Assembly (NCBI GenBank): GCA_036245805.1
Contig: BTRK01000004.1
Coordinates: 16,368,001-16,432,000, forward strand
DNA: 64,000 nucleotides
From: Pristionchus mayeri
Lineage: Eukaryota > Nematoda > Chromadorea > Rhabditida > Neodiplogasteridae
Reading direction: 5' to 3'
Shown: positions 45,032 through 56,977 of the stretch, piece after piece
Position numbering within the stretch: the stretch's first letter is position 1
Layout: every line of letters starts with the position of its first letter
Program-made: the position numbers and the translations under genes
The notes under the pieces: model-generated
Seen by the model: the letters and a program-made list of their open reading frames with translations, nothing else
Database searches by the model: none
Told to the model about the DNA's origin: nothing

Positions 45032-48000
45032 CTCCGGTTTTACACCCGGTTACACTGTATTCCAGCTCCCAGACGAGCTAGAATGATGGCATTGGGCTTA
45101 AAATTCGCGGAAAATTATTTCGAGAAACTTTTATGTTGACAACTTTCTTTCGTGACCATTATTGACGAAGTTATCTGCGAAAAACCAGATTCTAGATCAA
45201 TTAAATAATGTTTTCACCTCAAAGATGAGAGATACTACAGATTTTTATTGTTGAATATAGTAGTAGAAGTCAATATCTATAGATTAAAATTAGGAAAGAA
45301 GCAATCATCCTACCCCTTTTGATGAAAATTTTGGTCAAATGTGCGATATTGCTGAATCTCAACGTTATTTAAGATAAATTGACTTACACACCGAATCTAA
45401 ATAAAGCAATTTGTAATTCCAGACATCATTCATCCATGTAAGTTAGATGGCAGTGAAAGAGTGTGAAATCAGCGTGTTCGAAAAAATCCGTTTTCGAAAC
45501 CTCGATTTTTCTCAAGTTTGAGCATTATATTCTTTCCAAATATAAGAACACGCCACTCATCTCCCTATAGAAATTAACCTATTTACCGGTATGTGTAAGA
45601 TAATCGAGGAATGGTAGGTTCCTATGCTTTCCAAAGTCGAAATTTCGTGGCTCAGAAACGCAAGATTGATATAATAAAATATTGTTAAATTCGATTTTAA
45701 CTAAAAGATTAATAAAATGTTGTCGGATTTCAACATCTAAATTCATAGTAAAGCATATTTGTTCTAATAACACTCATAAAATGTTAAAATTTCACATGCT
45801 GATTTTCTTCGAATTTTAAGTATTTATAAATCTTTGATTTTCCACAAATGGATCTATTCCTCATTTAAAAGGCCAATTTTCATTGAACACACCGTAATAT
45901 TATTTTCCATCACGATATCTACCATGTGTGCGCACGAATCTTGACAAAATCGAATTTAACAATATTTTATTATATCAATCTTGCGTTTCTGAGCCCCGAA
46001 ATTTCGACTTTGGAAAGCATAGGAACCTACGATTCCTCGATTATCTTACACATACCGGTAAATAGTTTAATTTCTATAGGGAGATGATTGGCGTGTTCTT
46101 CTATTTGGAAAGAATATAATGCTCAAACTTGAGAAAAATCGAGGTTTCGAAAACGAATTTGTTCGAACACGCTGATTTCACACTCTTTCACTGCCATCTA
46201 ACTTACATTGATGAATGATGTCTGTAATTACAAATTGCTTTATTTGAGATTCGGTGGGTAAGCCAATTTATCGAAAATAACGTTGAGATTCAGCAATACA
46301 GTACCGGACAAAAGTATTGCAACAAAATAGAAATTGGCATAACTTTCTTCTAAGATGAGATATCGACTAGTGGTTCCGAGTGAACGAAAGGTAATCCTCG
46401 AGAGAATATAGCCGCATGGCACATGTTGGTATCCATCCGGAAATATATATTGCATATGAACTCTGCGAAGGTGGGTTCGGAAAATTGAGCCTAATCTCAC
46501 AAATATTTTTTCTGACGTACCACACTACCTGTGGTGAAAGTACAACCACTGGCACGTATAATGCGCTGCTGAATTTATTGGAGGCATTTCGCAATCTCTG
46601 GGTACATCGGGTTTTCGAAACCCCTTAAATTTAATAAAATGATCATATCTTCCGTCTTAGATCAGCTAATGGCTCATAATTTGGCAGGAAATGTACAATG
46701 GTAGTTGGCGCGCTATGTGCGAAATTTGGAACTGATCGGACGTTTCGTTCAAAATTTCGAAAATTTTCTAACAACTTTTTCACGCATAGCCCAATTTACC
46801 GTTGCGTGTAGCTACACCTCTGATTTCTTGTCAAATTGTAGGGAAAGTGATTACAACAAAGTATGCAAAGTAGCGAAGTAAGAGCTTACCTTTGGCCGAT
46901 TTTACAATTCATTTACTGAAGGAGGTAAGAGTGGTCGAAATATAAAAAGTGGGAGGAGTCGAAAGTTTTTCGCGTGACTCAGGAAAATTACTCAGGTAAT
47001 CGTACATATTTGATTAGAATTGTATACAGTTCGATCATTGAACAATGTTCGCAAGATTTGGAGGAGATATGAGAACGTTAATTTTTGACCCACCCCACAT
47101 TTGTCCACCCAACCCTCTCTGACCTCCCTTAGTACATGTACTGTAAAATCGGTCAAAGGAAAGCTGTAACTTCCCTACTTTACATACTTTACTGTAAACA
47201 CTTTTCCTCCAACTTGACAAGAAACCAGACTTGTAGCTACACGCATCGGAAAATTGGGCTATGCGTGAAAATGAGGTCAGAATTTTTTTGAAATTTTGAA
47301 TGAAGCAGCCGATCAGTTCCAAATTTGGCATAAAGCTTGCCCACTACTATTGTACATTTCTTGCCAAATCTGGAGTCATTAGCTGATCTACGGCGGAAGA
47401 TATGATCATTTTATGAAATTTTAGGGGTGCAGAAAAACCGATATACCCAAAGATTGCGAAATACGTTCAAAGGGTTCAATAGCACGTTATATGCGCCAGT
47501 GGTTGTACATTCACCACAGGTAGTGTGGTATGTCAGAAAAAATATTTGCGAGATTAAGATCAATTTTCCGAACTCAACTTGGCAGATTGCATATGCCATA
47601 TATATTTATGTATGTATATCAACATCTACCATGTGGCTATATTCTCGCGAGTACTACCTATCGATCACTCCAAACCACTAGTCGATATCTCATCTTAGGA
47701 GAAAGTTATGCCAATTTCCATTTTGTTGCAATACTTTTGTCCGGTACTGTATCTCACATTTGACCAAAATTTTCATCAAAAGGGGGTAGGATGATTGCTT
47801 CTTTCCTAATTTTAATCTATACATATTGACTTCTACTACTATATTCAACAATAAAAATCTGTAGTATCTCTCATCTTTGAGGTGAAAACATTATTTAATT
47901 GATCTAGAATCTGATTTTTCGCAGATAACATCGTCAATAATGGTCAAGCAAGAAAGTTGTCAACATAAAAGGTTCTGGAAATAATTTTCCGCGAATTTTA

Positions 48001-48067
48001 AGCCCAATGCCAGCCTTCTAGCTCATCTGGGAGCTGAAATACAGCGTAGCCGGGTGCAAAACAGGAG
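45032..48067. mobile_element. palindromic element P3, interrupted by a second palindrome
   Basis: The left arm runs about 45032-45695 without interruption. The right arm is in two parts, 45952-46298 and 47750-48067, which together mirror the left arm. The centre is about 45696-45951. The break in the right arm is filled by element P3b. Without it P3 would be about 1.58 kb. No coding capacity recognised. Outer target duplication not resolved. Confidence 0.85.
46299..47749. mobile_element. palindromic Tc1-like MITE P3b inside P3
   Basis: 1,451 bases starting CAGTACCGGACAAAAGTATT and ending with its reverse complement, TA at 46297-46298 and 47750-47751. The ends resemble Tc1 termini (CAGT-GG-CAAAA pattern). 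The inverted arms reach about 610 bases each with a centre near 46914-47140. The uninterrupted opposite arm of P3 has a single TA at the equivalent place (45347-45348), proving insertion at TA. Confidence 0.92.
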
Positions 48068-49148
48068 AAAACATGGATTTTCAGTATTGTTGATTAAGGG
48101 TCAACACTGCCAAAATTTCGATTTTTACTGTACAGTGAACGAATAATTTTCCTCCCAAGGGAGGAATACCCTGACTTAGCCAAGCCGAAGGCTGATTGAT
48201 AAAGAATAACTTTAGCAATTGACCACAAAAGGTAAGGCTTTTCGCCAATGCTGGAAACAGGAAAGTCGATAATATTCGAATTTCGATGTTCAAATTTCGT
48301 TGTCAGGTTGATGAATGCTACATGTTTGGGTAGAACAATCATATGCTCGCACAAATACAAAGTTAAGTCAGCAATTGAAAGTACTTTTCGTTTTACTCCA
48401 GTTGAGCTCGATGCATCTATTGTCACGGATACACGGTTAATACAGGTATTTCTGCTGAAGCTCAGCTTGGGTCAAGTTAAAAAATGAGTGTAATTTCTGA
48501 CGGGCCTTTCGCAGTGGACCAGGTTCCGATGTCGTATTGTGATATCCGAATGTAGTGCTTTTCAGATGTGGCATAATATTTGCCCTATCATAGCTCTTCA
48601 TGTATTGATGGGCCAAAACGTAATGAGTTCAGCACTGCATTGATCAATTTTTGACATCATCATGTTTCCTCAATACGAAATGTAAAGGCTTGAGCCAATG
48701 TGCGATGGAAATAGCATTCAAGCACTCAACGAGTATGAAGATCAATTTGATAAACAGGACGCAACACATGGCGGGAGACCTTAGAATCGAAAATTTGGAA
48801 ATCTACAATTACTTTCCTGACAACCTGATACTTATTTTTATAGTAGGAGTACATATTTGTCTCCAAGATGATTTTTGCCATTAGAAATGCATCGAAAATA
48901 TAAATGTTAGGCACACGTATTCATTGAAGGGAGGGTAGTTGGTAGCGGAGAATTATGTAGTCTAGTAGTTTGTTGACAAAACATGCCTTGGCCATCGAAT
49001 AATAGAACAACTGTATAAGAAAATTTGTATACGAACGATAAAATGGCAAAGATTGCAAGTTTTATTAATTTTGGATGTCGTAATTTCTTCTCATTAATTA
49101 AAATACGACTATTTTGGATCTACTCCTGAATCAACCAATAAAGTATAT
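48068..49148. other. no gene recognised
   Basis: About 1.1 kb between palindromes P3 and P4. AT-rich, short frames only, no repeat that I can pair with other parts of the window. Confidence 0.4.
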
Positions 49149-50130
49149 GAGGCCGTCCGCGATAGATTCAACAACTACCAACGATGCCTCGGAACAGCAC
49201 AAAATACCAAACTCACAAAAACATATTTCCTGGGGTAGTTTTCCATGCTGAACATCGTGGTCCACTTCATTTTTCATGAATCGTTCATTTGATGTATGGG
49301 TGGTGCCATCTCACTTCCTGTCAGATCTACTTTTTATATTGTTACAACGTCAAAATGCACGCTGGAAGCACGAAATTTCGCGTACCCGAGCAGAATTGCA
49401 CGCTGAATCGACCTGTATAGTTCATTGGTAATGTTTTTTTCTCGTTTACGAGAAAAATCCATTTTTTGACTCGATCCTATGGGTGAGCGGAGACCATGAT
49501 AGATCGATCCGGCTTTTGACGCTGATTCGAATGGTATATACATGTATGGAGATCGGAGGTCGACAAATACCTCATACATTCGATTTTATGCATTTTGCGC
49601 CCATTTCACTGTGTGATCGAGAAATGAGCAAAAAAAAATTTTTCCACTCATTGTCCCCCTCTCATTCGTCGATCACACAGTGAAATATGCGCAAAATGCA
49701 TAAAATCGAATGTATGATTTATTTGTCGACTTCCGATCTCCATACATGTATATACCATTCGCATCAGCGTCAAAAGTCGGATCGATCTATCATGGTCTCC
49801 GCTCACCCATAGGATCGAGTCAAAAAATCGATTTTTTTCGTAAACGAGGAAAATGCATTATCAATGAAAAATACAGGCCGATTCAGCGTGCAATTCTGCT
49901 CGGGTACGCGAAATTTTGTTCTTCCAGCGTGCATTTTGACGTTGTAACAATATAAAAAGTAGATCTGACAGGAAGTGAGATGGCACCACCCATACATCAA
50001 ATGAACGATTCATTCAAAATGAAGTGGACCACGATGTTCAGCATGGAAAACTACCCCGAGAAACATGTTTTCGTGAGTTTGGTATTTTGGGCTGTTCCGG
50101 AGCCTTGTTGAATCTATCACGGGCGGCCTC
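49149..50130. mobile_element. palindromic element P4 (982 bp)
   Basis: Arms of about 470 bases pair across a centre of some 50 bases near 49620-49668. Ends read GAGGCCGTCCGCGATAGATT and AATCTATCACGGGCGGCCTC. Flanked by TATAT on the left and a TA run on the right. Mirror open frames occur in the two arms; no protein recognised. Confidence 0.85.
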
Positions 50131-50147
50131 ATATATATATATATATC
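50131..50147. repeat. (TA)n run between P4 and the LINE tail
   Basis: A run of AT dinucleotides. On the minus strand it ends the LINE, and on the plus strand it abuts the right end of P4. Confidence 0.8.
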
Positions 50148-50312
50148 TTTATCGCACACGATTAACTTGCGCGAATACAAAAAACAGAAAACAGAAAACC
50201 AGCAGCTAGGAGCTGGTACGGATAATGATAAATGTCGGATTGATAGGTGTTGAGTGACAGCCGCATCCGACGATCCATGGGTCGAGTAGACATTGTGACG
50301 TTGATTGAATTT

Positions 50313-53300
50313 TTAGAGAAGATACGATACGGGAACAACCGAAGAAATATGTTTGATGAATAACAGAGATGATTTGGTAAATACATCATTTGGCAACGAA
50401 TTAATAAGAGAATGAGTGCGATGTGAAATGAAGTTTTTGGAATAATTATCGCAAGCGCGGAAAAGGGGATACATTTTACGAGCTGCACCTCGCGTACGAG
50501 AGAGCCTATAATTAAATAGAAGGGAGGGCGTAACTGTTGCTTGTGGGGAGAAAAGTGAATGTATGAATTTATATGAGAATATTATTCTACGATAATTAAG
50601 AGGCTCTAGCTCGAACTGCTTACAAGACGAAGTGTAACAGTTAAATGCAATTTTACAACGAAAATGCAGCCTACGTATGAAGTTATATTGCACTCTCTCA
50701 AGGAGCTTCCGATCCTTGAGAGTGTAAGGGGAATATACAATGGCGCCATATTCTAAAATTGAGCGTACATAAACTTTGTATGCATGAATGAGAACTAAGG
50801 GATTAGCAGATTTAATTGCAATGAAAAGAAAATTAAGGCGTTTGAAAGCTTTCTTAACAATATCGATAATATGCGGACGGAAGGATAGATTACTTGATAT
50901 GAGAATACCAAGATCCCTAACAGAATCGATGGGAGAAATTTGAGCAGAATTGAAATAATATTGAATTTTGGGATTTCTGTTCCCTATATGGAGAATGTGT
51001 GATTTAGTTGGGTTAACTGACATTTGCCAGGTTCTACACCAACTGGAAAGGGCATCTAGGGCAGATTGGAGAGGAGAATGAGAGGGGGGAGATTGATGGC
51101 GAAAGGAGAACATAAGCTTAAGGTCATCAGCAAATAGGTAGGAATCTACCGGGCAGGAATCGACAATATCATTGATAAAAATAAGAAACAACAGAGGGCC
51201 TAAAACGCTGCCTTGAGGGACACCGGAGGATACTCGAGAGGGTTGAGAGAGAGTGGAATCAACGCGTACTTTTTGTGAACGCGTGCATAACCACGTCTCA
51301 ATTCATCGGTGCAGATTACCACAAATACCATAGGAAGATAATTTAATGAGTAATTTTGAATGGGATACCGTGTCGAATGCCTTCCGGAAGTCTATATAAG
51401 CAATATCAGAGGATAATTTTAAGCAGTGATTGGTGGTAAGCTTTGAAAGGAATAATACTAATTGGTGAATGGTACTTCGACCTTTACGAAAGCCATATTG
51501 GCAAGAAGTGAGAAGATTATGCGAATCGAGAAATGAAACGAGTGTGTGTTTGACTACACGCTCAAATAATTTGGAAACATTGCTAGTTAATGAGATGGGG
51601 CGATAATCTGCCGCGTTTTCACGTTTACCACCCTTTTTGAACAGAGGGCAGATAATGGCCTCAGTCCATTGAGATGGCCCGGAACTGCTAAGAAAGGAAG
51701 ATTGAAAAATAAGAGAAAGCGGAAGCGCAAGAGAGGTCGCACATTCTTTAAGCAGAATAGATGGTATGTCATCTGGGCCAGTGGAACACTTGCTAGGCAT
51801 CTTAGCAAGAAATTTTTCTATAATGAAGGGAGAAACATCAATCGAATCTAGAGTGGAGGTGGTGCGAGGAGGAAAGGGAGGGAGGATATTGTTGTCAGTA
51901 GTGAAAACGGAAGTGAATTGATGAGATAACGTATCAGCTTTATCTGTAGGGGAAGCAGCAAAAGTTCCGTCACTACGCATTAGCGCCGAGACGGTTGCCT
52001 TTTGTTTAGAGAGACTACGCATATGAGCAAAGAGACCGCCATTGGATGAGAGAACGCGCTTTCCTTCTTTTCTAATTGCTTCACGCTTAATGGCCACGCA
52101 AACCTTCTTTGAGAAGGAATCATACGAGGGATCATTATTAGCGAAGAGATTTGATTGAATACTGAGAAGTTTTCGAATATATTTAGAATATGTAGGGCGA
52201 TTACGAGTAAGGGGGATTGTTTCAACGATTACTTGTTGTACAATTTCAACAAATCTGTCGTACATGTTCTGTGTCGTATCTCCATTGACTAGGTATGCCA
52301 TCCAATCGATCCCCGAGAAAAGGGAGTTTGCTAAAGCAAAATTTCCCTTCCTCCAGGAGCGAGAGGCTGACTCATCCCGATTATCAACAGAGATAGTGCG
52401 CAGGGAAAAGTTGATGTTGAAATTATCAGCGAGACCAGGGGAAAGGGAAATATATGACAAGAAATGTGAATCGGTAGAAAGAACTAAATCAAGAATGTTT
52501 GCATTGCGAGTAGGAGAAAGAACGTGCTGTGTAATACCATGAGAGGCGAAAAAATCGATGAAGTTACAACAAGTAGTGCAACTGCGAGAGAGTTTGGAAT
52601 TAGGCCAATCAATGTGGGGGAGATTGAAGTCGCCCATGATAAATGAGGGAAGAGAAGTGGAAACAATTAGATCTGAAATGGACGCGAGGCGGGAACGGGA
52701 GTCGCAATCATGATTAGGATTGTAGATGGAAATAACGCGACAAGGGAATGGTTTGACAATGTCAATAGCGAGTAATTCGATACCGGGAGGAAGGCAGGGT
52801 TCAAGTTGGACGAAGTCGATGGAGTGGGAAAGGAAGAGACAAACACCACCTCCAAGAGTTGGTCTGTCTAGACGGACAATGGAGTACGAAGTATCACGAA
52901 CAAGAAATGATTCGGGAATTGTATAATCCAGCCAAGTTTCACACACCGACGCGATGTCTATGGAGTGGAGCGAAAGGAGAGAGTGGAATGAATCAACCTT
53001 ATTTTTGATTGACTGCACGTTGCATTGAATAAATTTGAGTTCGGAATTTACCTCGGCACGACGTCTCGGGTTGCGGTCTGTACCACCTCCACGAGCATCG
53101 GTAGAGGGGGTATTGAGAGATGGTAAGGAGTGAACCAACTTGTGAGTGAAGGTGTGATTATATTGATTGATTGATGCATCCTCTGCGCGACCGCTCGGGG
53201 GTTGAAAATCTTCACCTCCCCGAGTGCCGGCAGAGGGGGAAGGTAATGAATGAGACAAAGGAGGGTGTGCAAGAGACGGGAATTGAGATGATGAGATGTC

Positions 53301-53498
53301 AGGAGATGAGAGATGACAAGAGAAAGGAGAAGTTTGAGAGAAAAGAGGGAAGAAAGGTGATCGATTAAGACTTACGCTCTCGTCGATCGCTCCATCTTCT
53401 TCCATTCTCCCGGCTTCGCGAGCTTTACGACCTTGAGGTTTCTCACCACGAATTCCTTCTTGCCAGCTGCATCGTTCTTGGTGCAAGCCTCTGCCCAA
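50313..53498 (-). pseudogene. LINE ORF2: AP endonuclease and reverse transcriptase, one stop
   Basis: From about residue 165: FIQCNVQSIKNKVDSF, SVCETWLD, GGGVCLFLS and IMGDFNLPHIDW mark an apurinic-type endonuclease. Then come TGPDDIPSILLKE, YRPISLTSNVSKLFE, YGFRKGRST, YIDFRKAFDTV and, after the stop, SSGVPQGSVLGPLLF and YLFADDLKL, the reverse transcriptase motifs with FADD as the catalytic box. A TGA sits at 51303-51305 after GNLHR, in the position where relatives have Trp. The frame is open on both sides, so a single base change separates this copy from a full frame. Confidence 0.92.
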
Positions 53499-54285
53499 GC
53501 GGCCCTAGAATTGTTTCTCCTCTTCCGGGGAATAGTTGGGTCGAGCCATGAGAGGACGGAAGGGGGATTCGGCATCTCTTCTTTATCGAGAGATGACGAA
53601 TGAACTGGACTGCCTGTTCGGCAGTCGAGAAGGTGAGAATGAGGGGACGGACTCCCGAGGATTCCTTCCCCTTCAGACGGAAGACTTTGAGAGGCGAGGG
53701 CGTGTCGATCTCCTTGCACAGCTCCTCGACCGCCTCCGAATCCGGCTTCTCCAACTGAAGGTTTCTCAGAAAAACCTGAGTTTCTCTGAGACGGTCCTTG
53801 TTGTCGGAGTGAATGCCCTTCACAGCACATTTGATTGTTGAAGAGAAGGACTTCTCGATCGAAGAATTGAGAGGGGGGAACTGAGACTGATCGAGGGTCT
53901 CCAATTTCTTGGTGATACCCCCGATCTGGGTCATCAGCAGATTGGGAATGGAATTGGCCAGATCGGTAATGGCCTGGGTGATGGCGTTCATCTGCTTCTG
54001 CAGCTTGTCCATCTCCAGGTAGAGGACTTCCATGGAAGTGAATATGGTGGACTGGGTCAGCTCGAAGTGTCTGTCGGGCTTGTTCTTGTGGATTACAAAT
54101 CCTTGCTTGGAGGTGTGATGAGAGGGGCTTTCCTCCTCCTCGGTCAGTCTGAGCCTCTTGGAGGGGTTACTCTTGTTGTAGGCCGCCTCGTAGACCTTGC
54201 GGAAGGAGCCCATGGATCGACGACACTCGTCGTAGGGCATGCTCAGGTGCTGGTAGATGGGGATTTCCTGGTTATCCTCATCCAT
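53443..54285 (-). CDS. LINE ORF1: nucleic-acid-binding protein
   Basis: A 280-residue frame overlapping ORF2 by about 56 bases in another frame. The N-terminal third is charged. The middle has a heptad-like coiled coil (MDKLQKQMNAITQAITDLA). The C-terminal part contains an RRM-like fold segment (RLRETQVFLRNLQLEK, VFRLKGKE, LTFSTAEQAVQFIRH), as in ORF1 of CR1-type elements. It likely chaperones the element RNA. No stops inside. Confidence 0.85.
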   Translation of the reverse strand: MDEDNQEIPIYQHLSMPYDECRRSMGSFRKVYEAAYNKSNPSKRLRLTEEEESPSHHTSKQGFVIHKNKPDRHFELTQSTIFTSMEVLYLEMDKLQKQMNAITQAITDLANSIPNLLMTQIGGITKKLETLDQSQFPPLNSSIEKSFSSTIKCAVKGIHSDNKDRLRETQVFLRNLQLEKPDSEAVEELCKEIDTPSPLKVFRLKGKESSGVRPLILTFSTAEQAVQFIRHLSIKKRCRIPLPSSHGSTQLFPGRGETILGPLGQRLAPRTMQLARRNSW

Positions 54286-54340
54286 GACGTTAATAGATTG
54301 GCGACTACCATTGTGAAAAAGTAAAAGTTTTAGTGAATTT

Positions 54341-54928
54341 TAACGATGGTTCACTCAAATTTTGGCATCTCGAAGAAAGAATCGCATGTCAGCATTCATC
54401 ATATCATATTTTGAGCGTATTGTGTTGCTCGTGATAATTGTTAAAGGAGGGCTCTCGGCAAAGCAGCCACATCGATAGAAGGGAGGTTCCACCCTCCAAA
54501 AATCATAGCGCGAGCTAGGAAGCGTACACACATCGGTAGGATAGCTCAGTGGTAGAGCAGCCGTCGCGTAATCGCAAGGTTGCGGGTTCGATCCCCCACC
54601 AGTTTTTGACAAAACTTCACGATATTTGAATTCGCGCACTTCCCTGGCCCATCAAGCGTCCGTGGCACTCAGCCAAATAATCATAACTCTGATGAGAGTA
54701 GAGATATTAATGAAATTTTTTTGGAGCCTTTAGTCGTTATGAGGAGCTAGGTCATGGTAATGACAGGGTCCAAAGTTGAACTTTGCCTTCAGTCCTCCTT
54801 TAAGCATTCATAAGTCGCAGTCAACATTCTTGATTAATCCTCGTTCTCAAATATTCACATCCAGTTCACTGGTCTCTGAGCGTCATAAATCACATTCTCC
54901 ATTCCATTATTCCTAATGGCTTATTAGT
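54341..54928. other. intergenic with tRNA-like sequence
   Basis: About 590 bases between the LINE and the Srab-like receptor region. The only structure is the tRNA-like block near 54534-54602. Confidence 0.4.
54534..54602 (+). other. tRNA-like sequence (Pol III A and B boxes)
   Basis: TAGCTCAGTGGTAGAGC matches a tRNA D-arm with the A box, and GGTTCGATCCC is a perfect B box, about 33 bases apart as in a tRNA. The acceptor and anticodon stems do not pair well, so I read it as a tRNA pseudogene or the head of a SINE, not a working tRNA. Confidence 0.55.
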
Positions 54929-55436
54929 ATGTTTCCTATTTTCGATGAATTGTGCCTCGAATTGAATAGAGAAATGCAAAGGTTCATTCCATTGCCGTTT
55001 AGTAACGCGAAGCTATTCCAGCGGCGTTCGCACTCACACCATGCACGAATCCGAGTGTTCCATAATTCGGGAATTATCCAGCAGTGTGGAATATCACATA
55101 CTCATGACCGTCAAGGGAATTATGTGCCTTATAGCCGCAGTTCGAGTCCTTTCCCAATGGAATACTTAGGTATGTAAGCTGATTCGATGTCAACATTTTA
55201 AAACGGATTCACCAATCCGCTATCTAGGAAGTCAACCTGTCCTTTCTGCCCATCTTGCTAATCACTCATTTTGCGTTATCAATAGGAATCGTTAATATAA
55301 ATAAAATATTTCTACCATTTTACATTCATTAGTACATGCTTATTTATTTACTATATATCGTAAATTAATAAAATTGTAAATAGTGTAGTGATGTCAGTGC
55401 TTTGATTTTGAAACGTGTACATCAACTATTGCAGGG

Positions 55437-56977
55437 AGTTCGGTTTCTGGTGCACGATAATACAAAGATTCTCTTCAGTTTTTACTATGCTCTTTGCATG
55501 TTCTACAGTATTATTCTCGGTTGTTTTTACCTCTCCGAATTGGTCAGATTGCGTTATGAATGTCTCCTGATCGATTTTCGTTACATTCAGCTTACTAGGT
55601 CCTTTTTAATTGATATTTTTAAACTATTAATTTATCATAATTTCTCAAATATAGATGCGTCGGAATTTCGGCAATCGTTTCATCTCACCATGTGGTTCTT
55701 GTAATGTCATTCGAACGGCTTTATTCCAGTATTTTCCCAGCTCATTTCGAAAGAAATTCGAACAAATACCTTGCCACATTTCTAGCTTTAACTGCGGTAA
55801 TAACTTCTCGAGTTAGTAAAAGGTAAAAGTCGGGAGGCGTGACAATGAGGTACTTTCTTCGAGACTTTCAATTTCTTCGAGACTGGGCTCGCGGGAGAAC
55901 ACTGATAGGCCAGTATCAATTTGGGCGGATTCGGACCGGAGTGCCCACCTTTCGCCAGACCTATTTACCTGCGTGTTTCACCGTCCCCAATGGGTAGGCG
56001 CCTTGGTGGGGCGGAGACGGTGTCACGACAGGGAATCGAACCCAGGTGGGATGGAATGGGAAGGCGCGCCACAGACCACTACGCCACTTCGTCTCTTGTT
56101 AGTATTAGAGAAAAAGAGTTAGTATTAGAGAAAAATTGCAATAAAAATACATATTGCCGTGTCATTTTTTGTAAATAATAGTTCATAAAGCAGATTGTTG
56201 TCTCATGTACATATACGATGATACAATTGTCGGATAACGGGATCTATTTCGCGAAATTAAAATCGCACTTCCGAATGAATTGATACCGGAAAATATCGAA
56301 AGATTTTTGGTACGTTTAATTAACACTCATTACTGACTGAGTGATATATTCGCATGTCGGACTCTCATGTCCGTACTCTCAACGTCATTTTTCTTTGTTC
56401 GTAGTCTGCTTCGATTTGTATCTGAATCTCTACCGAACACCCGCTCTTAGCTCGTCACTTGCGGTTACTTACCAGGCATGTTTGTTCACGAAGTGTCTAA
56501 AGTTGAGCAAAAATCAATTTCAGAGAGCTGAAAATCGAAAAGTAATTCTAATACTTTTCCCTATCGAACTCATGGAAACCGTGCTCAATCTCTTCACAAC
56601 AGTTGCTCAGCGTCGGTCGATCAGTTTCCATTGCGAGCACTTTTTACACATGTTGGATAAATGCACAGGGCATCAACACTCGTGTACGACATGCATTTGG
56701 AATGTATTTCAGCTAATGTCTAACCCAACTCCGATCGGGCACCAGATTTTCCTCGAACTCACCACTCCCATCGCCCACTTTCCGCTCATTCTCACATTCT
56801 TTATCAAGTTCAGTGTTGAGTAAGATCGCGTTATTCTTGATTTTTTTCAGATATTTAGGTGTGCGCATGTTATCGCAAACTGATTTCAGCGCCAACAGAC
56901 CTCGTCCAATCGATCCCGAAGTTGATCATTTCCAGACGCTTCAGCAGAGTTGGAATGCACGCCCTGCTAATGCTTAG
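55437..56977 (+). CDS. Srab-like 7TM chemoreceptor (5' end unresolved)
   Basis: Exons I can support. 55436-55598: VRFLVHDNTKILFSFYYAL with the H-N-K motif of Sra/Srab receptors, then LSELVRLRYECLLIDFRY. About 55655-55797: CVGISAIVSSHHVVLVMSFERLYSS, the ER motif after TM3, then FERNSNKYLATFLALTA. About 56520-56821: RAENRKVILILFPIELMETV, SCTTCIWNVFQL and PIAHFPLILTFFIKFSV. About 56850-56977: YLGVRMLSQTD with tail to TAG 56975-56977. A first exon and one or two middle exons are missing from my model; 54929-55177 and 56355-56480 are candidates. A tRNA-like SINE lies in the intron after the ER exon. Confidence 0.65.
55955..56100 (-). repeat. tRNA-derived SINE-like sequence
   Basis: On the minus strand TGGCGTAGTGGTCTG (A box) is followed about 35 bases later by GGTTCGATTCCC (B box). 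The flanks are not tRNA-like. It sits inside an intron of the Srab-like gene, in antisense. A second tRNA-like head occurs at 54534. Confidence 0.55.

Larger units (their letters stand above)
50150..54340 (-). mobile_element. CR1/jockey-like non-LTR retrotransposon (about 4.2 kb)
   Basis: Two overlapping reading frames on the minus strand: ORF1 at 53443-54285 and an endonuclease-reverse transcriptase frame at 50313-53498. The 3' UTR is short and ends at a TA run. No LTRs are seen. The 5' boundary is set near 54340 from the start of ORF1 and is approximate. Target duplication not resolved. Apart from one stop in ORF2 it looks young. Confidence 0.9.

Noticed and set aside
44810..45139. 109-residue open frame before palindrome P3.
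   Set aside because: No recognisable motif, and its last third lies in the repeat arm. Chance frame or transposon debris.
49334..49955. Two 81-residue frames with almost the same protein on opposite strands.
   Set aside because: Mirror arms of palindrome P4.
54534..54602. A functional tRNA gene.
   Set aside because: A and B boxes are good but the acceptor and anticodon stems do not pair, so only a tRNA-like call is made.
54929..55177. 82-residue open frame as the first exon of the Srab-like receptor.
   Set aside because: Plausible by position, but the N-terminus has no membrane segment or motif I can match. Left as a candidate only.
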